From the NCBI GenBank assembly GCA_963556495.2, contig OY747713.1:47976913-48040912 (forward strand): 64,000 nt of DNA, read 5' to 3'. A model generated the notes under the pieces. The model was not told where the DNA came from, made no database searches, and worked only from the letters and a program-made list of their open reading frames with translations. Origin of the DNA: Valencia hispanica. Taxonomy: Eukaryota > Chordata > Actinopteri > Cyprinodontiformes > Valenciidae. Both the position numbers and the translations under genes were made by a program. Below are positions 30,201-43,300 of this stretch, one piece after another. Numbering within the stretch: position 1 is the stretch's first letter; each line of letters opens with the position of its first letter.

Positions 30201-30937
30201 CATCATTTTAAGCAGTTGTATATAGATGTAACTATTCTAAACTACTACAGATATTGTTTTTAGCTCATTTGAAGTAAAAGTAAATGTTACATTATTACCA
30301 AAAGAGAGTTTCTATCAGTGGTCGATTTTCAGCTTTTCTCTGTGAGATAATGCTTTTTTGGACCTGATACATGCAACATCATTTTAAGCAGTTGTATATA
30401 GATGTGATGATTCTAAACTACTATAGACTTTGTTTTTAGCTCATCTTATTAAAAATTTGATGTTACATTATGACCAAATAAGAGTTTCTCTCAGTGGTCC
30501 ATTTTCAGCTTTTATCGGTGAGATAATGCTTTTTTGGAACTGACACATGAAACTGCATTTTAAGCAGTTGTATATAGATGTAATTATTCTATACTACTAC
30601 AGCTATTGTTTTTAACCCATTTGAAGTAAAAGTAAATGTTACATTATGACCAAATGAGAGTTTCTATCACTGGTCCATTTTCAGCTTTTCTCGGTGAGAT
30701 AAAGCTGTTTTGGACCTGACATGAAAATGCATTTCATTTTATGCAGTTGGATATAGATGTAATGATTCTAAACTACTACAGATATGGTTTTTAGCTCATT
30801 TGATTTCAAATTTGATGTTACATTATGACCAAATTAGAGTTTCTATCAGTGGTCCATTTTCAGCTTTTATCGGTGAGATAATGCTTTTTTGGAACTGACA
30901 CATGAAACTGCATTTTAAGCAGTTGTATATAGATGTA
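27215..30937 (+). repeat. Higher-order repeat, 1,059 bp (6 monomers), about 3.5 copies
   Basis: The variant gcatttcattttatgcagtt recurs with its tttc at 27555, 28614, 29673 and 30732. ataagagtttctctcag at 27301 recurs at 28360, 29419 and 30478. All steps are exactly 1,059 bp. Within a unit the monomers alternate A-B-A-B-A-B. Copies two and three look almost identical. Confidence 0.9.
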
Positions 30938-33900
30938 ACTATTCTAAACTACTACAGATATTGTTTTTAGCTCATTTGAAGTAAAAGTAAATGTTACATT
31001 ATTACCAAAAGAGAGTTTCTATCAGTGGTCGATTTTCAGCTTTTCTCTGTGAGATAATGCTTTTTTGGACCTGATACATGCAACATCATTTTAAGCAGTT
31101 GTATATAGATGTGATGATTTTAAACTACTACAGATATTGTTTTTAGCTCATTTGATTTAAAATTTGATGTTACATTATGACCAAATAAGAGTTTCTCTCA
31201 GTGGTCCATTTTCAGCTTTTATCGGTGAGATAATGCTTTTTTGGAACTGACACATGAAACTGCAATTTAAGCAGTTGTATATAGATGTAACCATTCTATA
31301 GTACTACAGATATTGTTTTTAGCTCATTTGAAGTAAAAGTAAATGTTACATTATGACCAAATAAGAGTTTCTCTCAGTGGTCCATTTTCAGCTTTTCTCG
31401 GTGAGATAATGCTTTTTTGGACCTGATACATGCAACATCATTTTAAGCAGTTGTATATAGATGTGATGATTTTAAACTACTACAGACATTGTTTTTAGCT
31501 CATTTGGTTTCAAATTTGATGTTACATTATGACAAAATAAGTGTTTCTATCAGTGGTCCATTTTCAGCTTTTCTCGGTGAGATAATGCATTTTTGGACCT
31601 GATACATCCAACATCATTTTAAGCAGTTGTATATAGATGTAACTATTCTAAACTACTACAGATATTGTTTTTAGCTCATTTGAAGTAAAAGTAAATGTTA
31701 CATTATTACCAAAAGAGAGTTTCTATCAGTGGTCGATTTTCAGCTTTTCTCTGTGAGATAATGCTTTTTTGGACCTGACACATGAAACTGCATTTTAAGC
31801 AGTTGTATGTAGATGTAATGATTCTAAACTACTACAGATATTGTTTTTAGCTCATTTGATTTAAAATTTGATGTTACATTATGACCAAATAAGAGTTTCT
31901 ATCAGTGGTCAATTTTCAGCTTTTCTCGGTGAGATAATGCTTTTTTGGAACTGACACATGAAACTGCATTTTAAGCAGTTGTATATAGATGTAACCATTC
32001 TATACTACTACAGATATTGTTTTTAGCTCATTTGAAGTAAAAGTAAATGTTACATTATGACCAAATGAGAGTTTCTATCAGTGGTCGATTTTCAGCTTTT
32101 CTCTGTGAGATAATGCTTTTTTGGACCTGATACATGCAACATCATTTTAAGCAGTTGTATATAGATGTGATGATTTTAAACTACTACAGACATTGTTTTT
32201 AGCTCATTTGGATTAAAATTTGATGTTACATTATGACCAAATAAGTGTTTCTATCAGTGGTCCATTTTCAGCTTTTCTCGGTGAGATAATGCATTTTTGG
32301 ACCTGATACATCCAACATCATTTTAAGCAGTTGTATATAGATGTAACTATTCTAAACTACTACAGATATTGTTTTTAGCTCATTTGAAGTAAAAGTAAAT
32401 GTTACATTATTACCAAAAGAGAGTTTCTATCACTGGTCCATTTTCAGCTTTTCTCTGTGAGATAATGCTTTTTTGGACCTGACACATGAAACTGCATTTT
32501 AAGCAGTTGTATGTAGATGTAATGATTCTAAACTACTACAGATATTGTTTTTAGCTCATTTGATTTAAAATTTGATGTTACATTATGACCAAATAAGAGT
32601 TTCTATCAGTGGTCAATTTTCAGCTTTTCTCGGTGAGATAATGCTTTTTTGGAACTGACACATGAAACTGCATTTTAAGCAGTTGTATATAGATGTAATT
32701 ATTCTATACTACTACAGCTATTGTTTTTAGCTCATTTGAAGTAAAAGTAAATGTTACATTATGGCCAAATGAGAGTTTCTATCAGTGGTCCATTTTCAGC
32801 TTTTCTCGGTGAGATAATGCTTTTTTGGACCTGATACATGAAAATGCATTTCATTTTAGGCAGTTGGATATAGATGTGATGATTTTAAACTACTACAGAC
32901 ATTGTTTTTAGCTCATTTGGATTAAAATTTGATGTTACATTATGACCAAATAAGTGTTTCTATCAGTGGTCCATTTTCAGCTTTTCTCGGTGAGATAATG
33001 CATTTTTGGACCTGATACATCCAACATCATTTTAAGCAGTTGTATATAGATGTAACTATTCTAAACTACTACAGATATTGTTTTTAGCTCATTTGAAGTA
33101 AAAGTAAATGTTACATTATGACCAAATGAGAGTTTCTATCAGTGGTCGATTTTCAGCTTTTCTCTGTGAGATAATGCTTTTTTGGACCTGACACATGAAA
33201 CTGCATTTTAAGCAGTTGTATGTAGATGTAATGATTCTAAACTACTACAGATATTGTTTTTAGCTCATTTGATTTAAAATTTGATGTTACATTATGACCA
33301 AATAAGAGTTTCTATCAGTGGTCAATTTTCAGCTTTTCTCGGTGAGATAATGCTTTTTTGGAACTGACACATGAAACTGCATTTTAAGCAGTTGTATATA
33401 GATGTAATTATTCTAAACTACTACAGCTATTGTTTTGAACTCATTTGAAGTAAAAGTAAATGTTACATTAAGACCAAATGAGAGTTTCTATCAGTGGTCG
33501 ATTTTCAGCTTTTCACTGTGAGATAATGCTTTTTTGGACCTGACACATGAAACTGCATTTTAAGCAGTTGTATATAGATGTAATTATTCTAAACTACTAC
33601 AGATATTGTTTTTAGCTCATTTGAAGTAAAAGTAAATGTTACATTATGACCAAATGAGAGTTTCTATCAGTGGTCGATTTTCAGCTTTTCTCTCTGAGAT
33701 AATGCTTTTTTGGACCTGATACATGAAAATGCATTTTATGCAGTTGTATATAGATGTGATGATTCTAAACTACTATAGACATTGTTTTTTGCTCATTTTA
33801 TTAAAAATTTGATGTTACATTATGACCAAATAAGAGTTTCTCTCAGTGGTCCATTTTCAGCTTTTCTCGGTGAGATAATGCTTTTTTGGACCTGATACAT

Positions 33901-35949
33901 GCAACATCATTTTAAGCAGTTGTATATAGATGTAATTATTCTAAACTACTACAGATATTGTTTTTAGCTCATTTGAAGTAAAAGTAAATGTTACATTATG
34001 ACCAAATGAGAGTTTCTATCAGTGGTCGATTTTCAGCATTTCTCTGTGAGATAATGCTTTTTTGGACCTGACACATGAAACTGCATTTTAAGCAGTTGTA
34101 TATAGATGTAATTATTCTGTACTACTACAGATATTGTTTTTAGCTCATTTGATTTAAAATTTGATGTTACATTATGACCAAATAAGAGTTTCTATCAGTG
34201 GTCAATTTTCAGCTTTTCTCGGTGAGATAATGCTTTTTTGGACCTGATACATGAAACTGCATTTTAAGCAGTTGTGTATAGATGTAATTATTCTATACTA
34301 CTACAGCTATTGTTTTTAACTCATTTGAAGTAAAAGTAAATGTTACATTATGACCAAATGAGAGTTTCTATCAGTGGTCGATTTTCAGCTTTTCTCTGTG
34401 AGATAATGCTTTTTTGGACCTGACACATGAAACTGCATTTTAAGCAGTTGTATGTAGATGTAATGATTCTAAACTACTACAGATATTGTTTTTAGCTCAT
34501 TTGATTTAAAATTTGATGTTACATTATGACCAAATAAGAGTTTCTATCAGTGGTCAATTTTCAGCTTTTCTCGGTGAGATAATGCTTTTTTGGAACTGAC
34601 ACATGAAACTGCATTTTAAGCAGTTGTATATAGATGTAATTATTCTATACTACTACAGCTATTGTTTTTAACCCATTTGAAGTAAAAGTAAATGTTACAT
34701 TATGACCAAATGAGAGTTTCTATCACTGGTCCATTTTCAGCTTTTCTCGGTGAGATAAAGCTGTTTTGGACCTGACATGAAAATGCATTTCATTTTATGC
34801 AGTTGGATATAGATGTAATGATTCTAAATTACTACAGATATGGTTTTTAGCTCATTTGATTTCAAATTTGATGTTACATTATGACCAAATAAGAGTTTCT
34901 ATCAGTGGTCCATTTTCAGCTTTTATCGGTGAGATAATGCTTTTTTGGAACTGACACATGAAACTGCATTTTAAGCAGTTGTATATAGATGTAACTATTC
35001 TATACTACTACAGATATTGTTTTTAGCTCATTTGAAGTAAATGTTACATTATGACCAAATAAGAGTTTCTCTCAGTGGTCCATTTTCAGCTTTTCTCGGT
35101 GAGATAATGCTTTTTTGGACCTGATACATGCAACATCATTTTAAGCAGTTGTATATAGATGTGATGATTTTAAACTACTACAGACATTGGTTTTAGCTCA
35201 TTTGGTTTTAAATTTGATGTTACATTATGACAAAATAAGTGTTTCTATCAGTGGTCCATTTTCAGCTTTTCTCGGTGAGATAATGCATTTTTGGACCTGA
35301 TACATCCAACATCATTTTAAGCAGTTGTATATAGATGTAACTATTCTAAACTACTACAGATATTGTTTTTAGCTCATTTGAAGTAAAAGTAAATGTTACA
35401 TTATTACCAAAAGAGAGTTTCTATCAGTGGTCGATTTTCAGCTTTTCTCTGTGAGATAATGCTTTTTTGGACCTGACACATGAAACTGCATTTTAAGCAG
35501 TTGTATGTAGATGTAATGATTCTAAACTACTACAGATATTGTTTTTAGCTCATTTGATTTAAAATTTGATGTTACATTATGACCAAATAAGAGTTTCTAT
35601 CAGTGGTCAATTTTCAGCTTTTCTCGGTGAGATAATGCTTTTTTGGAACTGACACATGAAACTGCATTTTAAGCAGTTGTATATAGATGTAATTATTCTA
35701 TACTACTACAGCTATTGTTTTTAACCCATTTGAAGTAAAAGTAAATGTTACATTATGACCAAATGAGAGTTTCTATCACTGGTCCATTTTCAGCTTTTCT
35801 CGGTGAGATAAAGCTGTTTTGGACCTGATACATGAAAATGCATTTCATTTTATGCAGTTGTATATAGATGTGATGATTCTAAACTACTACAGACATTGTT
35901 TTTAGCTCATTTGGTTTAAAATTTGATGTTACATTATGACCAAATGAGA

Positions 35950-37350
35950 GTTTCTATCAGTGTTCGATTTTCAGCTTTTCTCTATGAGATAATGCTTTTT
36001 TGGAACTGACAGATGAAACTGCATTTTAAGCAGTTGTATACAGATGTAACTATTCTATACTACTACAGATATTGTTTTTAGCTCATTTGAAGTAAAAGTA
36101 AATGTTACATTATGACCAAATAAGAGTTTCTCTCAGTGGTCCATTTTCAGCTTTTCTCTGTGAGATAATGCTTTTTTGGACCTGACACATGAAACTGCAT
36201 TTTAAGCAGTTGTATGTAGATGTAATGATTCTAAACTACTACAGATATTGTTTTTAGCTCATTTGATTTAAAATTTGATGTTACATTATGACCAAATAGG
36301 AGTTTCTATCAGTGGTCAATTTTCAGCTTTTCTCGGTGAGATAATGCTTTTTTGGAACTGACACATGAAACTGCATTTTAAGCAGTTGTATATAGATGTA
36401 ATTATTCTATACTACTACAGCTATTGTTTTTAACCCATTTGAAGTAAAAGTAAATGTTACATTATGACCAAATGAGAGTTTCTATCACTGGTCCATTTTC
36501 AGCTTTTCTCGGTGAGATAAAGCTGTTTTGGACCTGACATGAAAATGCATTTCATTTTATGCAGTTGGATAAAGATGTGATGATTCTAAACTACTACAGA
36601 TATGGTTTTTAGCTCATTTGATTTCAAATTTGATGTTATATTATGACCAAATAAGAGTTTCTATCAGTGGTCCATTTTCAGCTTTTATCGGTGAGATAAT
36701 GCTTTTTTGGAACTGACACATGAAACTGCATTTTAAGCAGTTGTATACAGATGTAACTATTCTATACTACTACAGATATTGTTTTTAGCTCATTTGAAGT
36801 AAAAGTAAATGTTACATTATGACCAAATAAGAGTTTCTCTCAGTGGTCCATTTTCAGCTTTTCTCTGTGAGATAATGCTTTTTTGGACCTGACACATGAA
36901 ACTGCATTTTAAGCAGTTGTATGTAGATGTAATGATTCTAAACTACTACAGATATTGTTTTTAGCTCATTTGATTTAAAATTTGATGTTACATTATGACC
37001 AAATAGGAGTTTCTATCAGTGGTCAATTTTCAGCTTTTCTCGGTGAGATAATGCTTTTTTGGAACTGACACATGAAACTGCATTTTAAGCAGTTGTATAT
37101 AGATGTAATTATTCTATACTACTACAGCTATTGTTTTTAACTCATTTGAAGTAAAAGTAAATGTTACATTATGACCAAATGAGAGTTTCTATCACTGGTC
37201 CATTTTCAGCTTTTCTCGGTGAGATAAAGCTGTTTTGGACATGACATGAAAATGCATTTCATTTTATGCAGTTGGATATAGATGTAATGATTCTAAACTA
37301 CTACAGATATGGTTTTTAGCTCATTTGATTTCAAATTTGATGTTACATTA
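35950..37350 (+). repeat. Higher-order repeat, 707 bp (4 monomers), two copies
   Basis: The rare variant aaataggagtttc occurs at 36294 and 37001, and the tttcatttta variant at 36550 and 37257. Both steps are 707 bp. Confidence 0.85.
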
Positions 37351-40300
37351 TGACCAAATAAGAGTTTCTCTCAGTGGTCCATTTTCAGCTTTTCTCGGTG
37401 AGATAATGCTTTTTTGGACCTGATACATGCAACATCATTTTAAGCAGTTGTATATAGATGTGATGATTTTAAACTACTACAGACATTGTTTTTAGCTCAT
37501 TTGGATTAAAATTTGATGTTACATTATGACCAAATAAGTGTTTCTATCAGTGGTCCATTTTCAGCTTTTCTCGGTGAGATAATGCATTTTTGGACCTGAT
37601 ACATCCAACATCATTTTAAGCAGTTGTATATAGATGTAACTATTCTAAACTACTACAGATATTGTTTTTAGCTCATTTGAAGTAAAAGTAAATGTTACAT
37701 TATGGCCAAATGAGAGTTTCTATCAGTGGTCGATTTTCAGCTTTTCTCTCTGAGATAATGCTTTTTTGGACCTGACATGAAAATGCATTTTATGCAGATG
37801 TATATAGATGTAATGATTCTAAACTACTACAGATATTGTTTTTAGCTCATTTGATTTAAAATTTGATGTTACATTATGACCAAATAAGAGTTTCTATCAG
37901 TGGTCCATTTTCAGCTTTTTTCGGTGAGATAATGCTTTTTTGGAACTGACACATGAAACTGCATTTTAAGCAGTTGTATATAGATGTAATTATTCTAAAC
38001 TACTACAGCTATTGTTTTGAACTCATTTGAAGTAAAAGTAAATGTTACATTAAGACCAAATGAGAGTTTCTATCAGTGGTCGATTTTCAGCTTTTCACTG
38101 TGAGATAATGCTTTTTTGGACCTGACACATGAAACTGCATTTTAAGCAGTTGTATATAGATGTAATTATTCTAAACTACTACAGATATTGTTTTTAGCTC
38201 ATCTTATTAAAAATTTGATGTTACATTATGACCAAATAAGAGTTTCTCTCAGTGGTCCATTTTCAGCTTTTCTCGGTGAGACAATGCTTTTTTGGAACTG
38301 ATACATGAAACATCATTTTAAGCAGTTGTATATAGATGTAATTATTCTAAACTACTACAGATATTGTTTTTAGCTCATTTGAAGTAAAAGTAAATGTTAC
38401 ATTATGACCAAATGAGAGTTTCTATCAGTGGTCGATTTTCAGCTTTTCTCTGTGAGATAATGCTTTTTTGGACCTGACACATGACACTGCATTTTAAGCA
38501 GTTGTATATAGATGTAATTATTCTGTACTACTACAGATATTGTTTTTAGCTCATTTGATTTAAAATTTGATGTTACATTATGACCAAATAAGAGTTTCTA
38601 TCAGTGGTCAATTTTCAGCTTTTCTCGGTGAGATAATGCTTTTTTGGAACTGACACATGAAACTGCATTTTAAGCAGTTGTATATAGATGTAATTATTCT
38701 ATACTACTACAGCTATTGTTTTTAACTCATTTGAAGTAAAAGTAAATGTTACATTATGACCCAATGAGAGTTTCTATCAGTGGTCGATTTTCAGCTTTTC
38801 TCTGTGAGATAATGCTTTTTTGGACCTGACACATGAAACTGCATTTTAAGCAGTTGTATGTAGATGTAATGATGCTAAACTACTACAGATATTGTTTTTA
38901 GCTCATTTGATTTAAAATTTGATGTTACATTATGACCAAATAAGAGTTTCTATCAGTGTTCCATTTTCAGCTTTTATCGGTGAGATAATGCTTTTTTGGA
39001 ACTGACACATGAAACTGCATTTTAAGCAGTTGTATATAGATGTAATGATTCTAAACTACTACAGATATGGTTTTTAGCTCATTTGATTTCAAATTTGATG
39101 TTACATTATGACCAAATAAGAGTTTCTATCAGTGGTCCATTTTCAGCTTTTATCGGTGAGATAATGCTTTTTTGGAACTGACACATGAAACTGCATTTTA
39201 AGCAGTTGTATATAGATGTAACCATTCTATAGTACTACAGATATTGTTTTTAGCTCATTTGAAGTAAAAGTAAATGTTACATTATGACCAAATAAGAGTT
39301 TTTCTCAGTGGTCCATTTTCAGCTTTTCTCGGTGAGATAATGCTTTTTTGGACCTGATACATGCAACATCATTTTAAGCAGTTGTATATAGATGTGATGA
39401 TTTTAAACTACTACAGACATTGTTTTTAGCTCATTTGGTTTCAAATTTGATGTTACATTATGACAAAATAAGTGTTTCTATCACTGGTCCATTTTCAGCT
39501 TTTCTCGGTGAGATAAGGCATTTTTGGACCTGATACATCCAACATCATTTTAAGCAGTTGTATATAGATGTAACTATTCTAAACTACTACAGAAATTGGT
39601 TTTAGCTCATTTGAAGTAAAAGTAAATGTTACATTATGACCAAATGAGAGTTTCTATCAGTGGTCGATTTTCAGCTTTTCTCTGTGAGATAATGCTTTTT
39701 TGGAACTGACACATGAAACTGCATTTTAAGCAGTTGTATGTAGATGTAATGATTCTAAACTACTACAGATATTTTTAGCTCATTTGATTTAAAATTTGAT
39801 GTTACATTATGACCAAATAAGAGTTTCTATCAGTGGTCCATTTTCAGCTTTTTTCGGTGAGATAATGCTTTTTTTGAACTGACACATGAAACTGCATTTT
39901 AAGCAGTTGTATATAGATGTAATTATTCTAAACTACTACAGCTATTGTTTTGAACTCATTTGAAGTAAAAGTAAATGTTACATTAAGACCAAATGAGAGT
40001 TTCTATCAGTGGTCGATTTTCAGCTTTTCACTGTGAGATAATGCTTTTTTGGACCTGACACATGAAACTGCATTTTAAGCAGTTGTATATAGATGTAATT
40101 ATTCTAAACTACTACAGATATTGTTTTTAGCTCATTTGAAGTAAAAGTAAATGTTACATTAAGACCAAATGAGAGTTTCTATCAGTGGTCGATTTTCAGC
40201 TTTTCACTGTGAGATAATGCTTTTTTGGACCTGATACATGAAAATGCATTTTATGCAGTTGTATATAGATGTGATGATTCTAAACTACTATAGACATTGT

Positions 40301-43300
40301 TTTTAGCTCATCTTATTAAAAATTTGATGTTACATTATGACCAAATAAGAGTTTCTCTCAGTGGTCCATTTTCAGCTTTTCTCGGTGAGATAATGCTTTT
40401 TTGGAACTGGTACATGCAACATAATTTTAAGCAGTTGTATATAGATGTAATGATTCTAAACTACTACAGATATTGTTTTTAGCTCATTTGAAGTAAAAGT
40501 AAATGTTACATTATGACCAAATGAGAGTTTCTATCAGTGGTCGATTTTCAGCTTTTCTCTGTGAGATAATGCTTTTTTGGACCTGACACATGAAACTGCA
40601 TTTTAAGCAGTTGTATATAGATGTAATTATTCTGTACTACTACAGATATTGTTTTTAGCTCATTTGATTTAAAATTTGATGTTACATTATGACCAAATGA
40701 GAGTTTCTATCAGTGGTCAATTTTCAGCTTTTCTCGGTGAGATAATGCTTTTTTGGAACTGACACATGAAACTGCATTTTAAGCAGTTGTATATAGATGT
40801 AATTATTCTATACTACTACAGCTATTGTTTTTAACCCATTTGAAGTAAAAGTAAATGTTACATTATGACCAAATGAGAGTTTCTATCACTGGTCCATTTT
40901 CAGCTTTTCTCGGTGAGATAAAGCTGTTTTGGACCTGACATGAAAATGCATTTCATTTTATGCAGTTGGATATAGATGTAATGATTCTAAACTACTACAG
41001 ATATGGTTTTTAGCTCATTTGATTTCAAATTTGATGTTACATTATGACCAAATAAGAGTTTCTATCAGTGGTCCATTTTCAGCTTTTATCGGTGAGATAA
41101 TGCTTTTTTGGAACTGACACATGAAACTGCATTTTAAGCAGTTGTATATAGATGTAACCATTCTATAGTACTACAGATATTGTTTTTAGCTCATTTGAAG
41201 TAAAAGTAAATGTTACATTATGACCAAATAAGAGTTTCTCTCAGTGGTCCATTTTCAGCTTTTCTCGGTGAGATAATGCTTTTTTGGACCTGATACATGC
41301 AACATCATTTTAAGCAGTTGTATATAGATGTGATGATTTTAAACTACTACAGACATTGTTTTTAGCTCATTTGGTTTCAAATTTGATGTTACATTATGAC
41401 AAAATAAGTGTTTCTATTAGTGGTCCATTTTCAGCTTTTCTCGGTGAGATAATGCATTTTTGGACCTGATACATCCAACATCATTTTAAGCAGTTGTATA
41501 TAGATGTAACTATTCTAAACTACTACAGATATTGTTTTTAGCTCATTTGAAGTAAAAGTAAATGTTACATTATTACCAAAAGAGAGTTTCTATCAGTGGT
41601 CGATTTTCAGCTTTTCTCTGTGAGATAATGCTTTTTTGGACCTGATACATGCAACATCATTTTAAGCAGTTGTATATAGATGTGATGATTTTAAACTACT
41701 ACAGATATTGTTTTTAGCTCATTTGATTTAAAATTTGATGTTACATTATGACCAAATAAGAGTTTCTCTCAGTGGTCCATTTTCAGCTTTTATCGGTGAG
41801 ATAATGCTTTTTTGGAACTGACACATGAAACTGCATTTTAAGCAGTTGTATATAGATGTAACCATTCTATAGTACTACAGATATTGTTTTTAGCTCATTT
41901 GAAGTAAAAGTAAATGTTACATTATGACCAAATAAGAGTTTCTCTCAGTGGTCCATTTTCAGCTTTTCTCGGTGAGATAATGCTTTTTTGGACCTGATAC
42001 ATGCAACATCATTTTAAGCAGTTGTATATAGATGTGATGATTTTAAACTACTACAGACATTGTTTTTAGCTCATTTGGTTTCAAATTTGATGTTACATTA
42101 TGACAAAATAAGTGTTTCTTTTAGTGGTCCATTTTCAGCTTTTCTCGGTGAGATAATGCATTTTTGGACCTGATACATCTAACATCTTTTTAAGCAGTTG
42201 TATATAGATGTAACTATTCTAAACTACTACAGATATTGTTTTTAGCTCATTTGAAGTAAAAGTAAATGTTACATTATTACCAAAAGAGAGTTTCTATCAG
42301 TGGTCGATTTTCAGCTTTTCTCTGTGAGATAATGCTTTTTTGGACCTGACACATGAAACTGCATTTTAAGCAGTTGTATATAGATGTAACTATTCTAAAC
42401 TACTACAGATATTGTTTTTAGCTCATTTGAAGTAAAAGTAAATGTTACATTATTACCAAAAGAGAGTTTCTATCAGTGGTCGATTTTCAGCTTTTCTCTG
42501 TGAGATAATGCTTTTTTGGACCTGATACATGCAACATCATTTTAAGCAGTTGTATATAGATGTGATGATTTTAAACTACTACAGATATTGTTTTTAGCTC
42601 ATTTGATTTAAAATTTGATGTTACATTATGACCAAATAAGAGTTTCTCTCAGTGGTCCATTTTCAGCTTTTATCGGTGAGATAATGCTTTTTTGGAACTG
42701 ACACATGAAACTGCATTTTAAGCAGTTGTATATAGATGTAACCATTCTATAGTACTACAGATATTGTTTTTAGCTCATTTGAAGTAAAAGTAAATGTTAC
42801 ATTATGACCAAATAAGAGTTTCTCTCAGTGGTCCATTTTCAGCTTTTCTCGGTGAGATAATGCTTTTTTGGACCTGATACATGCAACATCATTTTAAGCA
42901 GTTGTATATAGATGTGATGATTTTAAACTACTACAGACATTGTTTTTAGCTCATTTGGTTTCAAATTTGATGTTACATTATGACAAAATAAGTGTTTCTA
43001 TCAGTGGTCCATTTTCAGCTTTTCTCGGTGAGATAATGCATTTTTGGACCTGATAGATCCAACATCATTTTAAGCAGTTGTATATAGATGTAACTATTCT
43101 AAACTACTACAGATATTGTTTTTAGCTCATTTGAAGTAAAAGTAAATGTTACATTATTACCAAAAGAGAGTTTCTATCAGTGGTCGATTTTCAGCTTTTC
43201 TCTGTGAGATAATGCTTTTTTGGACCTGACACATGAAACTGCATTTTAAGCAGTTGTATATAGATGTAACTATTCTAAACTACTACAGATATTGTTTTTA

